From assembly GCA_019426215.1 (NCBI GenBank), contig CM033393.1, forward strand, positions 21,144,591-21,208,590: 64,000 nt of DNA, written 5' to 3'. Below are positions 22,331 through 34,357 of the stretch, one piece after another. The notes under the pieces were generated by a model, which worked only from the letters and a program-made list of their open reading frames with translations, made no database searches and was not told the DNA's origin. The translations under genes and the position numbers were made by a program. How positions within the stretch are numbered: the stretch's first letter is position 1; the number at the start of each line of letters is the position of its first letter. Source of the DNA: Buddleja alternifolia. Lineage: Eukaryota > Streptophyta > Magnoliopsida > Lamiales > Scrophulariaceae.

Positions 22331-24281
22331 GTGGGCCCCACGTACAGGTAATAATAAAGTAATTGGAAGGATATATATTGTGTCACCTTCTGAAGGTGAA
22401 AGATTTTATCTACGTGTCCTTCTAAATCATGTTAGAGGACTAAGATCATTTGAAGAGTTGTTGACTGCAAATGGAATAACATATGCTACATTCAAAGAGG
22501 CTGCACAAAGACGAGGTGTTCTTCAAGAAGATGATCACGTTCGCCAATGCCTATAAGAAGCATGCTCTGTTAGAATGTCGTGTTCCTTAAGAAGATTGTT
22601 TGCCTCAATATTAGTTTTTTGCCAACCAATTGGGGCCTATCAATAGTGGAATGAATTTTTCCCTTACATGGTTGAAGATTATGCGAGGTCGAGTTCAGCA
22701 AATAGTTCTTATACTGTAAATAAATTGTTGCTTACATTGAGAAGATTATTGCATTATTATAAAAAGACGCTTTCTGATTTTGATTTGCCATCTCTCAGTG
22801 ATGAATTTGTCAACAGCTCACCAGTTCCTAGGATAATTGAGGATGAACTCTCTATCCACATTCCAGAAGAAGATCTAAGATATGCAGAAATGTTGAATTA
22901 CCACCAAAAAACTGCATTTGATGCTATTATAGCAACAAATTTGCAAAATCAATCTGCAATCTTCTTCATAGATGGACCAGGGGGATCTGGAAAAACTTTT
23001 TTGTATCGTGCTTTCTCAGCTCATTTGAGAAGTAATGGTCATACTGTTATTGCAACAGCAACATCAGGAATAGCAGCGACTTTATTGCCAGGTGGAAGAA
23101 TTGCACATTCACGTTTCAAGATTCCACTAAAGCCAAGGCCTGGTAGTTTCTGTAAACTTGACAAACAAAGTGATCTTGCAGAATTGATTTGACGAGCTAC
23201 AACAATAATATGGGATGAAGACCCAATGGCAAATCGTTATGCTTTCGAGGCTGTAGAAAGAACCTTTCAAGATATAATGGGAAATAATTTGCCATTTGGA
23301 GGCAAAATTATGATTTTGGGTGGAGATTTTAGGCAAGTGTTGCCTGTCATAAAAGGAGGATCATTAGGTGAGCAAATAGCCGCAAGTGTTTCAAAGTTGA
23401 ATTTTTGGTCTGGTGTAAAGATTATACATCTTCAGCAAAATATGCTATCCCAACAAGAAGGTGAATTATCTCAAATTCTAATGAGAATAGGTGATGGGGT
23501 TCAACATACAATCAGACTTTGTAGAATTGCCTCAATCGATGGTCATACCATGGGAAGGTGAGCAATCACTCTATTATTTGATTGACTCTGTTTTTCCCAA
23601 CATGATTGATCATGCAAATGATGCTAATTACATGGTGGGAAGGGCCATAATTACGCCAAGAAATGTTGATGTAGATAAGATCAATGAATGCTAATTGGAT
23701 TATTTCCTGGTGAAGATAAAGTATACACATCTTGGGACTCAGTAGATGATGACAACCACAATCTCTACTCGGAAGAATTCTTAAACTCTCTTAGTCCAAG
23801 TGGTATGCCACCTCACAGAATTGTTTTGAAAAGAGGTTCTCCAATAATGCTGTTAAGAAATGTTGCGCCTAAACTTGGACTTTGCAATGGTACTCGGCTA
23901 ATATGTCATAATCTCGCTAGAAACTTTATTGATGCTGAGATAATGACATGACCACATATAGGTACAAGATACTTTTTACATCGTATGACTCTGAAAAGTG
24001 AGGAGAACTCTGGCTTGCCGTTTGTCTTAACACGGGCACAATTTCCAATTAGACTGAGTTTTGCTCTTACAATAAATAAATCTCAAGGTCAGACGATTCC
24101 AAATGTTGGAATATTTTTAAGGAATCATGTGTTCAGCCATGGACAACTTTATGTAGCACTTTCTAGAGGAGTTTCTCAACAGTCCACAAAAGTTTTGGTT
24201 AAAAATGGAAAGCAGGAGCGTCGATCTGGTGTATATACAAGGAATGTAGTGTACAAAGATGTTTTGTTACCGTCAAACTGA
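22331..24281 (+). pseudogene. Helitron PIF1-type helicase part
   Basis: Continues from Rep through IYIVSPSEGERFYLRVLLNH. Helicase: Walker A DGPGGSGKTFLYRAF (near 22972-23015), ATSGIAATLLPGGRIAHS, Walker B region IIWDEDPMANRYAFE (usually DEAPM, so one residue differs), GGDFRQVLPVIKGG, and near the end FALTINKSQGQTIPNVGIF and QLYVALSRGVS. It would unwind DNA behind Rep. Breaks: stops near 22554, 22644, 23190, 23692 and 23949, and a frame change at 23490-23530. The last open segment ends at TGA 24281. The motifs identify the family with certainty; it cannot be made as one protein. Confidence 0.88.
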
Positions 24282-25623
24282 TGGTAGTCCATAAAAATTG
24301 TTTAAAATTTATGCAGTTATTTCATTAATTTGTAAATATTAGAATTTAATGGATTATCGGAGAATTGAAGATTGATTTATGTTACCACTTAGTTTTTGCA
24401 GAAAGAGATATATATAGTACAAACCATTTTTTTTCCTGCTTCTGATGCTTGCATTCAAGAATTGGAAGAACAGATGGAATCATGGTACATGTGGAAGGAA
24501 TTTAGAGTAAGGGTATGCATCTATTTTCTCTCGAGAACTACATACATATTGCTTAGTATAATATTCTAATGTAAAGACTTATGAGATTGTTATTTCTTTA
24601 ATAAAAAATCAAGTAGCCTTCCAAGATGCAAATATGGAGTCCAGGTTGGAAAACTATTGTGGGGATAAATGGAAATGATTTAGGAAGATGGATCTTACGA
24701 GTATTAAGGAAACAAAGGTAAGCTTATGTTGTTTAATTTATAGTTTTAATTTTTAAGTACTATTCACAATTTCAACCATGACAATTATTTTTACAGGGAA
24801 GAACACATAGTTTCGACAGAAGAATGGGACTTCACAAAGGTATACAAGTCTAGATCTATCAATAATATTCAAAAGTATATATTGTGACAAATCTATTACC
24901 TTAGGCATTTAAAAAAAAAATTGACAAAAAAATATAATAAAAAGAAGAAATACAGATGAGGAGACTTTCTTTAAGTATGGTACTTATCTCTCAAATTCTG
25001 TTTAATTTTTGAAAAAATTGAACGTCTTGGTAAATAATCCTCATTACTTTCTTATTATTAGGGAAAGTGTTTGAGATTATGTCGACATGGGAGTGGTACA
25101 AAATAACTTATTAAAAAAATAATTCTTATTATTTACAAAAACTCTATTCGTTATATTTTTAATTCTTATTTTTATTTTAGTATTTGAAGCATCGTTATCA
25201 AAAGTGGTGCGCAGACGTCAAAGAATACAAGTGTGATTGCAAAGCAGCTATGAGGTTATTCTTTTGAATTTGTATTTAACATCAATAATATTAAAATATT
25301 GATTCTATATATGTCATTTAATCTCCAAATACAAATGCAGGTCCATGACACGAGTTTGTTGTGCGAATTTGTAATTATTTACCCTATTGCGAGTTGTAAA
25401 TGAAGTTATAAATAGTTTTCAAATTTCACTTTGTTTGTAAATTAACATTGCAAATGTTTTTTTTTTTTTAGTTCAAATGTATGTTTAGGTTATATTATAT
25501 GTCATTTTTACTTTATTTTGCAATCATACGTTTTTTTACATCAAAATTTCTTTGTTATTTTTTACTAATTTCACACCAGTACCGTATCCATACATATGCA
25601 TTTATTGTATTCAAATATTCGTT
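24282..25623 (+). other. Helitron 3' region with possible unidentified exons
   Basis: Short coding-like stretches with splice-like edges occur, e.g. ACIQELEEQMESWYMWKEF near 24452-24505, WILRVLRKQR before a GTAAGC at 24717, EEHIVSTEEWDF after TTTTTACAG at 24797, and QKWCADVKEYKCDCKAA near 25200-25250. I do not recognise them. They could be captured host exons or extra Helitron exons; evidence is weak. Confidence 0.3.
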
Positions 25624-25654
25624 GCACACGCATCGAGTGTGCACCGGTCGCTAG
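25624..25654 (+). other. Helitron 3' terminus: hairpin plus CTAG
   Basis: Stem GCACAC (25624-25629) and GTGTGC (25637-25642) around a seven-base loop, then ACCGGTCG and CTAG (25651-25654), next base T. This is the standard Helitron 3' end (CTRR inserted before T) and fixes the right edge of the element. Confidence 0.9.
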
Positions 25655-27010
25655 TATCAATTAAGTATATGTTTTTATTTTACTTAATTTTGTTTGCTTC
25701 CGTGATTCTTCACATCACTTGTTTCTTCTGCTCACACTGTCTAAACCCCAATAAGGATCCGTGTCAATATTGTTATGGGTCCAAATAAGGAGCCCAATTC
25801 AAAAATGCAAACAAGTGGGCCTCAACAGAAGTTGGATTTGCTGACCTAGCTAGGCTAGCTGGACCAAGGATTATGAGCCTTAATTGCTTTCAATTGAATT
25901 TTTTTTTTTTTTTTTGAAACGCTTGCAATTGAATTTCAGTATGTAGATAGTAATTTCAATTCTAGCAGTTAATTATTATGTTAGTAGGTAGTTTGCAATT
26001 TAGTATTATCTATTAGTAATTCCTAGTAGTGGTTAGTGGTGAATTATTAGTAGTCAAATTTTAAGTGTATTAGTATTATTAGTGGGTTTAGTGATAGTTC
26101 GTATTTCCTGGATTTTAGGGAATAATTATTGTATTAAGAGGAGTTTGGATCAGAATGTGAAAAAAAAAAAAACATCCTTCTCTACTCTGTTATTCTCGAG
26201 CTTGATTTCCGCTCGAAAGATATTCTTTCTCTTAATTTCTCAATTTATGGAGTTAATTCTTGACTCGAAAATGAATAATATTGATATGAATAATCTTTGT
26301 TCGTATCATTGCCAGGCTTGTACAATCCGTATTATCTATATCTATACTATATATACTATGTATGTTATATTATTAAGAGTTGACTAGGGGACTTAGAGAA
26401 ATGGTTTTGCTTTGTCAAACTGTTTTGGTTGAAGCTAGCAATTTTTTTTTAGGTCAACTGGATGTACACATACATCATGCAATTATTATAATATAAATTT
26501 TTGGTGGAGTGGCAGTTAAAATTGTGGGCGTGAGCTTTTAGTCTGTCATGGGTGCAATTAATCTGAAAATCAATATATTACTGTAACCATGTTTTCCAAG
26601 CATCAGGACTTAGATTCCAGTTTTTTTACATTTAATCAGAAAAAAGTATTGTCTAAAACGATGTCCCAAGCGGACTGCATCATGTCACCATACAATGGCA
26701 TTAATACCTAAATGACTTCCTAAGTCTGTTATAAAATTTGTTGGCATTGCTCGTCTTGGATTACACAAAATCATCTATTATAAAATGTATTGTATTTGTT
26801 CTATTCATGAAAAGTGTATATAATTCTTCCTTAAATATACAATTGATTTGAATTTTGTACACTTGTCATGTATAAAAGTGAATGCAATAGGAGATTCAAT
26901 ACCATTTGCAATAGAGGATCCAGATTGACGTTGGGTCTAGATTACTATTCATACTGGGATGTACTGAGTATGGTATACTAGATTACGTCTAGATGAGCAT
27001 ACATTTCTAG
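25655..27010. other. Intergenic DNA right of the Helitron
   Basis: No gene supported. Contains T and A homopolymers (25901-25915, 26160-26172) and, at 26341, a TCTATACTATATATAC sequence after A that resembles a Helitron 5' end (see findings). Confidence 0.5.
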
Positions 27011-27018
27011 GTCCAATC

Positions 27019-27177
27019 TAGAGGTGGGCATCAAGTCAAGCCAGCTTGGCAGTCTGACGAGCCCACTCGAGTTGAGCTTGGACAAACTCAAGCTCGAACT
27101 CTTTTACTCGGGCTCATCAAGCTCGAACCTAGCCATTTGGTCATGCTCGACTCGATCTCAACTCGTATGCACACCTA
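27019..27177. mobile_element. hAT-like MITE (159 bp)
   Basis: Left end TAGAGGTGGGCAT and right end ATGCACACCTA are imperfect inverted repeats, typical of short plant hAT MITEs (TAG..GTGGGCA). Flanks GTCCAATC (27011-27018) and GCCCGATC (27178-27185) agree at 6 of 8 positions, consistent with an old 8-bp target duplication. The interior is a run of CTCGAGCT/AAGCTCGA-like words with no coding sense. Confidence 0.65.
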
Positions 27178-27228
27178 GCCCGATCCCACCTGGAGACTGC
27201 CCAGCTCATGCCCAAGATTATTGCGAGA

Positions 27229-27231
<3 letters not shown>

Positions 27232-27262
<31 letters not shown>
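27232..27262. repeat. (AT)n microsatellite followed by (GTAT)n
   Basis: About 15 AT units, then GTATGTATGTAT to 27274. Confidence 0.95.
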
Positions 27263-27274
<12 letters not shown>

Positions 27275-29541
27275 ATTTTAACATTTATAATACCTTAAAT
27301 GGTTGGGGGCCTCTTTGTCCACACGACACACCAGGGTATGGGAGCTCATGAGCGGCGCATGGGATAGCTTGCCAAGATCTATAAAGAAGAATTGGTTCAA
27401 AATGCACACAGCATACATTGTTTTACAAGAGCTATTTAATCTCTTGCTTTGAGTATTAATATTTATTTTCTCCAAGCACAATAATACCTTCAGCATCAGA
27501 GTGCTAACGTCTGCTTTTTAAGCTTCATCCTCCAATTTCATAGGTCTCCTGTTGAAGAAAAGCTTAAAGATTCTTGATGCAGAATTTTGAACTGTATCAA
27601 ATACGAAAAACTTTTTCTCAATTAGTTATTCTAGCCGATTTCATTTCTTAAGAACCTACTCTTTTAAACTTTAAAACAAATGTGTTGTCAACCACAATTT
27701 AAACATGTTTCAAGAAATACGTGTTATCAATACGGCAAAATTTAAACAAGTTTCACAATTTAAATATGAAGATGAAATAGTAGTTTTACGCACAAAAATT
27801 TCAACATTAACTTAAAAAATATATTGAACTTCAGATATGAGGCAAGGTGAGGGGTACTACCATTACATTTGTTTACCTCACATTGGATAGGAGAAGAGTT
27901 TGTCTTGAAAAAAGAATAATTCAATTTCAGTGAGTACTAGGTTAGCCGGGCCAAGATGAGACTGCCCCTAGCGCGGTCTGATTGACATCTTTTAAGTGTA
28001 CTTGAGAAAATACATGCAGTTAGAGAGAGTTAAGTAAAATATGATCTAATCTCGAACAAATTAACTTATCCTTAAATCTTTTGGTCCACATAAAAAGGCC
28101 CCCTATAAAATGTCAATGAGGCTACACAGGTCCATACAATCCCGATAACTCTTCAATTTGTAACATCGATAGTTAAACTTCTCATCAACATGCAATAAGC
28201 AAATAAAATCACCAATAACTAACAAAGAATTATGTATATGAGGTGCAGTATTAATAAGCTCATCCCCTACCTCTTGTTGAGGGTGGGGTTACGGGTACTT
28301 GTAGATAGTCAACAAGTTATATTGAGTTGCATGGCAGTTGAACGCTTCTTCCATATGGGCGGATCACAATGTATGCGAATGTTACTTATCGAAGAATCAA
28401 TGGTCGCGGAGGTGTATGGCACGGTAGCCTTCCGATAATTGAATGGGCTCAATTTGAAGTAATAAGTTAATAACTTGTATGGCATCGCTGAAATAGAATT
28501 TAGCAACACTTTCCGTCTTCTTTTCCACCATCACAACAAAGATTCAGGACCACTTATTTAGTCTTACGATTGACTATTTGATCACATCAAATAAAATCAG
28601 ATTCAGGCATATCTCAAGACAAATTGCTTTTTATGTGGTCCTTTATGTAGTATCATCGTCATCTCATATTTTCATTCAATCCAAACATAAATATAAATCT
28701 AACATAGTTCTCCTTCAATCTGAGAAAAAAGTACTCTTATCTTACTGCCCTTCCTTTTATCAATTAATAGAGCAAAAGTTTTTGTCAGAAGTTGTATTCA
28801 GTTAGCAACCCATTATGCTGGGCATTTAGCTCTGCAAAAATTAAGGATTACTAATTTAACAAAAGATTTTCATAATATTAGGATCAATTCCATCATTTAT
28901 ACTGAACACCCTACAAATAAACACAGATGAGGCGAAAAAATTGCAAATCCACACAAAAATACACACTTCAAAAATCCTAATACAAGAAATAGTATCACAC
29001 AATTCTATTGTTATTATAGTTCTTCAAACGGTTAAAAAATCCTACGAAGAATAATAATATCACACAGTTTTAATATAATAGTACTTGAAAGCACCGAAGT
29101 GAGCGAGATTTGCCAGCTATCCATCAAATAATCAGTAGTCAAAAGTGTCATTGCATGCTGGTTTGAGCTAGCATTTTCTGATTTCTCGACCGAAAACAGC
29201 ATTTCAAGAACATCTTTCTTTCTTTAGTTACAATGACATACTTTCCCTTACATTCTCCCACACTGGATCCCAATTATCAATCTCAAGTGTGGCATAAGAG
29301 GTAAATCTTCAACGTCAATAAAGCAACCACCTGGTAACATATTTACAAATCCGCTATGCATTTCTTCGCTCAGTTCTTCGGTCAATTTCTTCACGTGTTA
29401 TCATTTCGGTGTGCTAATCATATATTCTATTACGTCTTAGCTAGTCAATAAATCAAATTCTACAATGACTTCAGAAATATCCAAAAATTAACGACAAACA
29501 AAATTTAAAACACGTGGAAAACTTGTCATTCAGTTCCTACA
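27275..29541. other. Intergenic DNA and 3' flank of the SRPK gene
   Basis: No ORF here resembles a known protein. The last few hundred bases before 29541 should include the 3' UTR of the SRPK gene; no clear AATAAA-type signal can be singled out. Confidence 0.5.
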
Positions 29542-32500
29542 TCACTTGCGTAACTTAATTTGCAGGTTGGTCATTCCAACATTCACTTTTTCAATGGTAG
29601 ATTCAGTCTTTACCTCATCATGCGTCTGGTCATTGATATTGATCCATGAATGTCGCAGACACTGTTGGGCAGTTGGTCGCTTATCTGGATCAAAATCAAG
29701 TATAGGACAAAGAAAAGCCGCAAATTCACGAGCATCGCTGTCAGAAAATTTATATTTATCAACAAGTAGTCGATCAAGAGATCCGTACTTTAGCCTTCGA
29801 ATCCTCTTCAAGTCACCATATCTGTCAAAGTAATCTTTGGATCGAGCCCCACTTGTTGCAATCTTATATTCAAGCATTAAGTTCAATTGTTAGCAACTCT
29901 TGCATATAGTAGTTCACAGTATTATGGAGAAATGAGAATTTGTTTTTACCTTCCGTGGCATCTTCCCAAGGAGCTCCATCATCAAAGCAAGGTGATCCTG
30001 CAACAAAAACACATGTTTCATATGACAATCAAGTACCAGTTCTAGGACAACTGGTTCACAACATGGATTAAAGTTTCCAAACGTTTCTACTGAAATTCTG
30101 GAATTGTTTCCATTTTCCAGTTAGTAGAACCTACAATAGAGTGTGGTTTCGAAATTCTTCAGTTTTCTGTGAAACACTTCTTTTTCCTTCATTTTCCACG
30201 AAACATTTCAGTTTCCAACCAAAAATTATAACTTTTTCCAAGTATTCTAACGAAACTCTTATTTGTGATTATTTACATACGAATTCTTTGTATCATATTA
30301 TGATTATAAACTTACTAGTAATTGACAACATTACTATATGCTATAAGTGTTTTGTTGTCTTGTTTGGGAGCAGTACTCCTTATTTATGCTTCTTGGTTAA
30401 TTTCTTTTTATCCTTGTGAGGGAGTTAGTACTCCTCATTTAGTCGTTTTCATAAATGATTTGAGGGAGTTAGATCTCCTTGTTTATTGCTTTCTTTTTTG
30501 GATGATATAAAAAAGGGATGAGAGGCCCGAAAACACTCTTCCCCCGGTAGGCTGGCTCGTTTTAAAAAAATAAAAATAAATAAGTGTTTTGTAGTCTACC
30601 TATTTCAGGTACCATATTTATTATAGTAAACAGTAATCATCAACATTTTTGCTATTTAAAATTGGGATACTTGAAATTGCAAAGATGTGAGCTTCGATAT
30701 ATAAAGGCCATACTCTCTTTGCTTGTCTCTAAATATGGAACAGGGAGGGAAACTAGTCAAATCAAAGACTGAAATCCTAAAAATCTCAACCTAACATATG
30801 CACACTAAAACTTTAGAGTTCAAATATAAAGCATTCCACCAAAGTATTAACTATTAAGTGATGATATCAAAGGTGATAGCAACAGAAATCAATGGAGAAA
30901 CCAGTCCCCCCGAAAAGGTGCAGCAAAAATAAGATAACTACTCTAAATAACTTGATACTAAAGATGTAGAAAATGAAACTTTGTAACGTCTCCGTGAATG
31001 TTATAGTGCATAAACAGGAAAGTGAGTGTAAATTAGTACCTCGTCCTCACTGAAGCCTTGACCACTCTTGGGAGCAAACATCATCTCACCAGTTGCTAGT
31101 TCAAATGCAGTACAAGCAAATGACCACATATCAGCAGGAAAGGAATAGCCAGATTGAAGTATAACTTCTGGAGCTCTGTATTGTCTTGTTTGAATTTCTT
31201 CAGCAATTGGCTTATCGACCCAACATGCATTTCCAAAATCCACAACCTTGCATCTCAAGTCAATCTCATCCAAGCATTTAGTAGGCTTTGGATTCACGCC
31301 TACAACTCCCATAGAAGCTCGCCTTTCTGATATCCTGGCAACTGCTCTTCGTGCCCTTTGTTTTAATTTTTTTTCAATACTATTTATTATTACCGGGCCA
31401 TTTGGGATTCCCTCAGGCCTTTCAAGGATAGGAGTCATTCCTGATCTAATTGGATCTTTTGATGGATTAATGGTGGAACAAAGAAGAATGTTTTCTGGTT
31501 TTAGGTCGGTGTGTATAAGTCCTAGTTTTCCGTGCAAGTAATCTAATGCAGTCAAAATGCATTTGCATATCTCTCTAACTTTGTTCAACTCAAGACCTTT
31601 ATATCGGTTATACTTGATCAGACGGAGTAAACTATCACCAAGAAATTCTAGGACCATGCATAAATGCTGCCCATTTGGGCCTGCATGCTTAAAGTGGTCC
31701 ACTAAGCGTACAACAGATTTAATGTTGGCAGGATCACCAGTAGCAATAGCAGAAAGGATTTCAATTTCATGCAGTGCAGCTTGAGCAAATTGTGGTGCGC
31801 TTTTTTGGATCTTCAAGGCAACGTATTTCTATAAAAAGTCAAACAAATCACAAGCACAAAAAAAAACAAAAAAAAAAGGTTAGGAAACACCTCAGTAAGA
31901 TTGGACTTATACGTGTAATGAGAATCCCGACCATGTAAGAATAACAAATTACAAAAACTCTTCCCATTGTCTAAAACTAAGTAGTCCAAAAACGAAATTC
32001 CTCCGGGGTCCGAATAATGATCAAAGTTTGCAAATATACATAAGAGGAACTCTGTAGCCTAACACCATATTGCTCTCCTTTAATTGGTGGCTTGTGAAAC
32101 AGAACAGCAGTACATTGGTGCTTATTTCAATGAATTAAAATTCATGCTTTAATAACACTTTTAATTTATTGCACACACAAGTACCCAGATTTGGGGATGT
32201 GGGACCATAACTTGGCAAATAAACTATATAACTACAAGGTATTAAGACATTAACCATTCGAGTAAATAAATAAATGTGTGGTGACAGACACTAATGACAC
32301 CATTTAAGGTAATTAGAATTGAGAAACAAAATGATGACACACTATTTTTAGTGATGCTCTAAACTTGTATGTGTTTCCTTTTCTGAAAATATCCAAAAAC
32401 AAATCCTATGGGATTATGGTAGTCGAATTGCATAGCCACTGGAATTAATGGGATCGTGTTGATCCATCCAAAAGCGAGAATCATGAAATCAAATTCAATT

Positions 32501-32868
32501 ACCAAACTTGTAGGGTTTCATTTTAAATTAAAGATATGAAGCACGATCAATGATGCTGCTAATAATAAATAATATCATTAATACAGTCGGAAACAAGAAA
32601 AGCGATCATCAAATCAGGCAGAGATGATGAATAGAAAAAAAAGAGTTGTTAGTTAGTTGAGAGTTGTTACGGATGATTGAGTGTCGTAGGCGAGCCAAAC
32701 GGTGGAGAACTGACCCCAGCCGAGTTTGTGCTGTGCGATATATCGGCCAGAGGCGAATGAATCCCCGATTCTGACTGCGTGGTATCCTCCTTTTCTGTAC
32801 CAGTCGATTCCTTCATCCTCATCTTCCGATCCCGATGACGATGATGCTGGTGGAGGATAGCTAGACAT
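29542..32868 (-). CDS. SRPK: SR-protein-specific kinase (SRPK family), four exons
   Basis: Coding exons on the minus strand: 32868-32671, 31828-31040, 29997-29950, 29862-29542 (stop TGA 29544-29542); introns of 842, 1042 and 87 bp all start GT and end AG, and all fall between codons. They give 451 residues, close to the shorter plant SRPK group (about 440). Kinase signs: Gly loop LGWGQFSTVW at 49-58, catalytic Lys72 in VALKIQK, HTDLKPEN at 172-179 (His-Thr-Asp as usual in SRPKs), DFGNACW at 263-269, RAPE at 284-287. A short charged spacer (about 184-250) splits the lobes. The family phosphorylates Ser residues in RS domains of splicing factors, in cytoplasm and nucleus. ATG 32868 is chosen because MSSYPPPASSSSGSEDEDEG is the family N-terminus. 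Every catalytic residue is intact. Confidence 0.93.
29998..31039 (-). other. SRPK intron 2
   Basis: GT at 31039-31038, AG at 29999-29998; joins GFSEDE to DHLALM. Its middle (30120-30780) is T-rich with repeated GGGAG(C/T)...ACTCCT words at about 30366, 30420 and 30466, perhaps a decayed insertion; not identified. Confidence 0.8.
31829..32670 (-). other. SRPK intron 1
   Basis: GT at 32670-32669, AG at 31830-31829; joins TQSS to KYVALK. No inserted element recognised. Confidence 0.85.
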
Positions 32869-33667
32869 GATAATGATTATGATTACGATTATGATCCAAT
32901 CGCAATTCCAAAGATGAGGATAATCCAATCGCAATTCCAAGATATCCGATCCCCAATTTCGGCTAAATTTTTCTCTCTCTCTCTCTCGGTCAGTTGTTGA
33001 GATTGGGAGGAGGAAAAGGAGAGCTGCAAATTGCAATGGAGGATGATGAGTTAGACCACCAATTTACAATTATTATTTATTGTTGTTGTTATTATTAATT
33101 AGTTATATTTTGTGTTTACTATTTTTAATTAGGGACTGAGTGCGCTGATATGATATGTGGCTTTCAACACAAGAGTCTCTCCACTTTTTCCTCTTTCTTT
33201 CCCCCATTACAACACTTACAACACGAGTAGTAGTGTACTACTAACTCTCTTTTCTCTTTTCTCTTTTCACTTCTCTTTTCCTTTTTTTCTCTCCTCTAGT
33301 TTGGAGAAATGGAGTTCAAACCTACTTTATACACAAATCAATTCTATAGTATATGAAAATGGAACTTTAGATTGTTGGAGGTGTTCTATCTAAATATTCA
33401 GGTTTCAGGGAGTGACACAAAATTCCGGAAACAGCGTCGTATCGTTGGCCTAGCGCAATAAACAAAAATAAAAATAACATGGAGAACGATGAAAATATCA
33501 CTATGTATTTGGAGCGTTCCTTTTTACAGAAAGTAGTAATATATATGTATGTGCGCTTCGGTATAACACACATACGTGTCACTATCCTTATAGAAACTCT
33601 AATTGATAAGTCTGTTTGTTTCTTAAGTTGAAGTATGGGCAATACTAAACATGGTATTTTTCTATAT
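32869..33667 (-). promoter_or_regulatory. SRPK 5' UTR and upstream region
   Basis: The leader has a direct repeat of ATCCAATCGCAATTCCAA (plus strand, 32896 and 32929) and a (CT)n/(GA)n run at 32971-32987, common in plant 5' UTRs. A CTTTTCTCTTTT-rich stretch lies at 33248-33297. No TATA box can be assigned with confidence. Gypsy-1 starts at 33673, so only about 0.8 kb of upstream DNA remains before the retrotransposon. Confidence 0.5.
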
Positions 33668-33672
33668 GTTTT

Positions 33673-34357
33673 TGATGCGGTTCGTTTTTACATCAAGAAA
33701 GTCGTGCTAATTAAAACGCGACTTTATTTATATAAGTAGAGAAATCTAACTTTTATGGAATAATTTTTTAATATAAATATCAAACTTTGAATAAAAATTA
33801 ATAAGAGAAGCACTTTAAATTTCCATTTTATTGATGCTTGACTTTTCCCTACAAAGAGATAAAGAACATAAGAACAATACACTTTTTTCTCCAAATTGTC
33901 AATCCAAAATTACAAATAATGGAATTTCTCCTATTTATAGGCCTTGATGGCCGAATTCTCCTTCTTTTTTGCTAGGAGTGGGCGGCCACTTCTACATTTG
34001 GGGGGATGAGGATTCATCTCCCCTCTTTTGAAGGATATGAGGTAAGATTAAATACGATTTGATCTTTATCCAATCTTATCTCTTCTTTTAGCTATCCTTT
34101 CTTGAATCATGCCTTCCATTATTCCTTCCACCTATCTTTTGGCTCCCTTGTGATTTACCCAGCTACAGCTATCCTTCTTAAATGGACAATCAATGCTCCG
34201 ACTTCTAGGCTTCCCTTAGGTCCTTTTTACGAGACTTCCTATGAATACATATCCATTTGGGCCTCCTCTTCATATTTAGCTCGCTACATCGCCCTTTTTA
34301 TGAGCCCATCTTTTGGTAAGGCCCAAGACCATGTGGTAATAATTTACGGGCATATCA
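33673..34357 (-). repeat. Gypsy-1 3' LTR
   Basis: Starts TGATGCGG and ends CATATCA (plus reading); 685 bp. Aligned by eye with 47791-48471 it is very similar, with scattered substitutions and small indels. Inverted TATA (CTATAAATAG on minus) at 33931-33940. Next to it on the right, minus strand AGTAGGGGGACTTG (34358-34371) is the polypurine tract. Confidence 0.92.

Larger units (their letters stand above)
13455..25654 (+). mobile_element. Decayed autonomous Helitron (Rep-helicase), left end not placed
   Basis: Carries, in order on the plus strand, Arg-rich N-terminal exons, the Helitron-like N domain, the Rep nuclease with the HGH and paired-Tyr motifs, and a PIF1-type helicase. The 3' end is canonical: hairpin GCACAC/GTGTGC at 25624-25642, eight bases, then CTAG (25651-25654) followed by T. 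Length of at least 12.2 kb is inflated by a TIR element (13726-15450) and a solo LTR (17893-19449), both in introns or spacers. Many stops and frame breaks show that it is dead as a protein source. Start coordinate is the first recognisable coding exon, not the real 5' end. Confidence 0.88.

Noticed and set aside
27278..27496. Minus-strand 72-codon ORF as a host exon
   Set aside because: A TATAG acceptor-like site precedes part of it, but I recognise no domain and found no partner exon.
28232..28805. ORFs downstream of SRPK as small genes
   Set aside because: Short, overlapping on both strands, no recognisable protein or clear promoter.
32869..33036. Longer SRPK protein starting upstream
   Set aside because: The frame is open, but no in-frame ATG precedes 32868, and the family N-terminus starts at MSSYPPP.
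33673..34357. Solo LTR
   Set aside because: A purine tract stands beside it and the GTTTT duplication is at 48472, so it is the 3' LTR of Gypsy-1.
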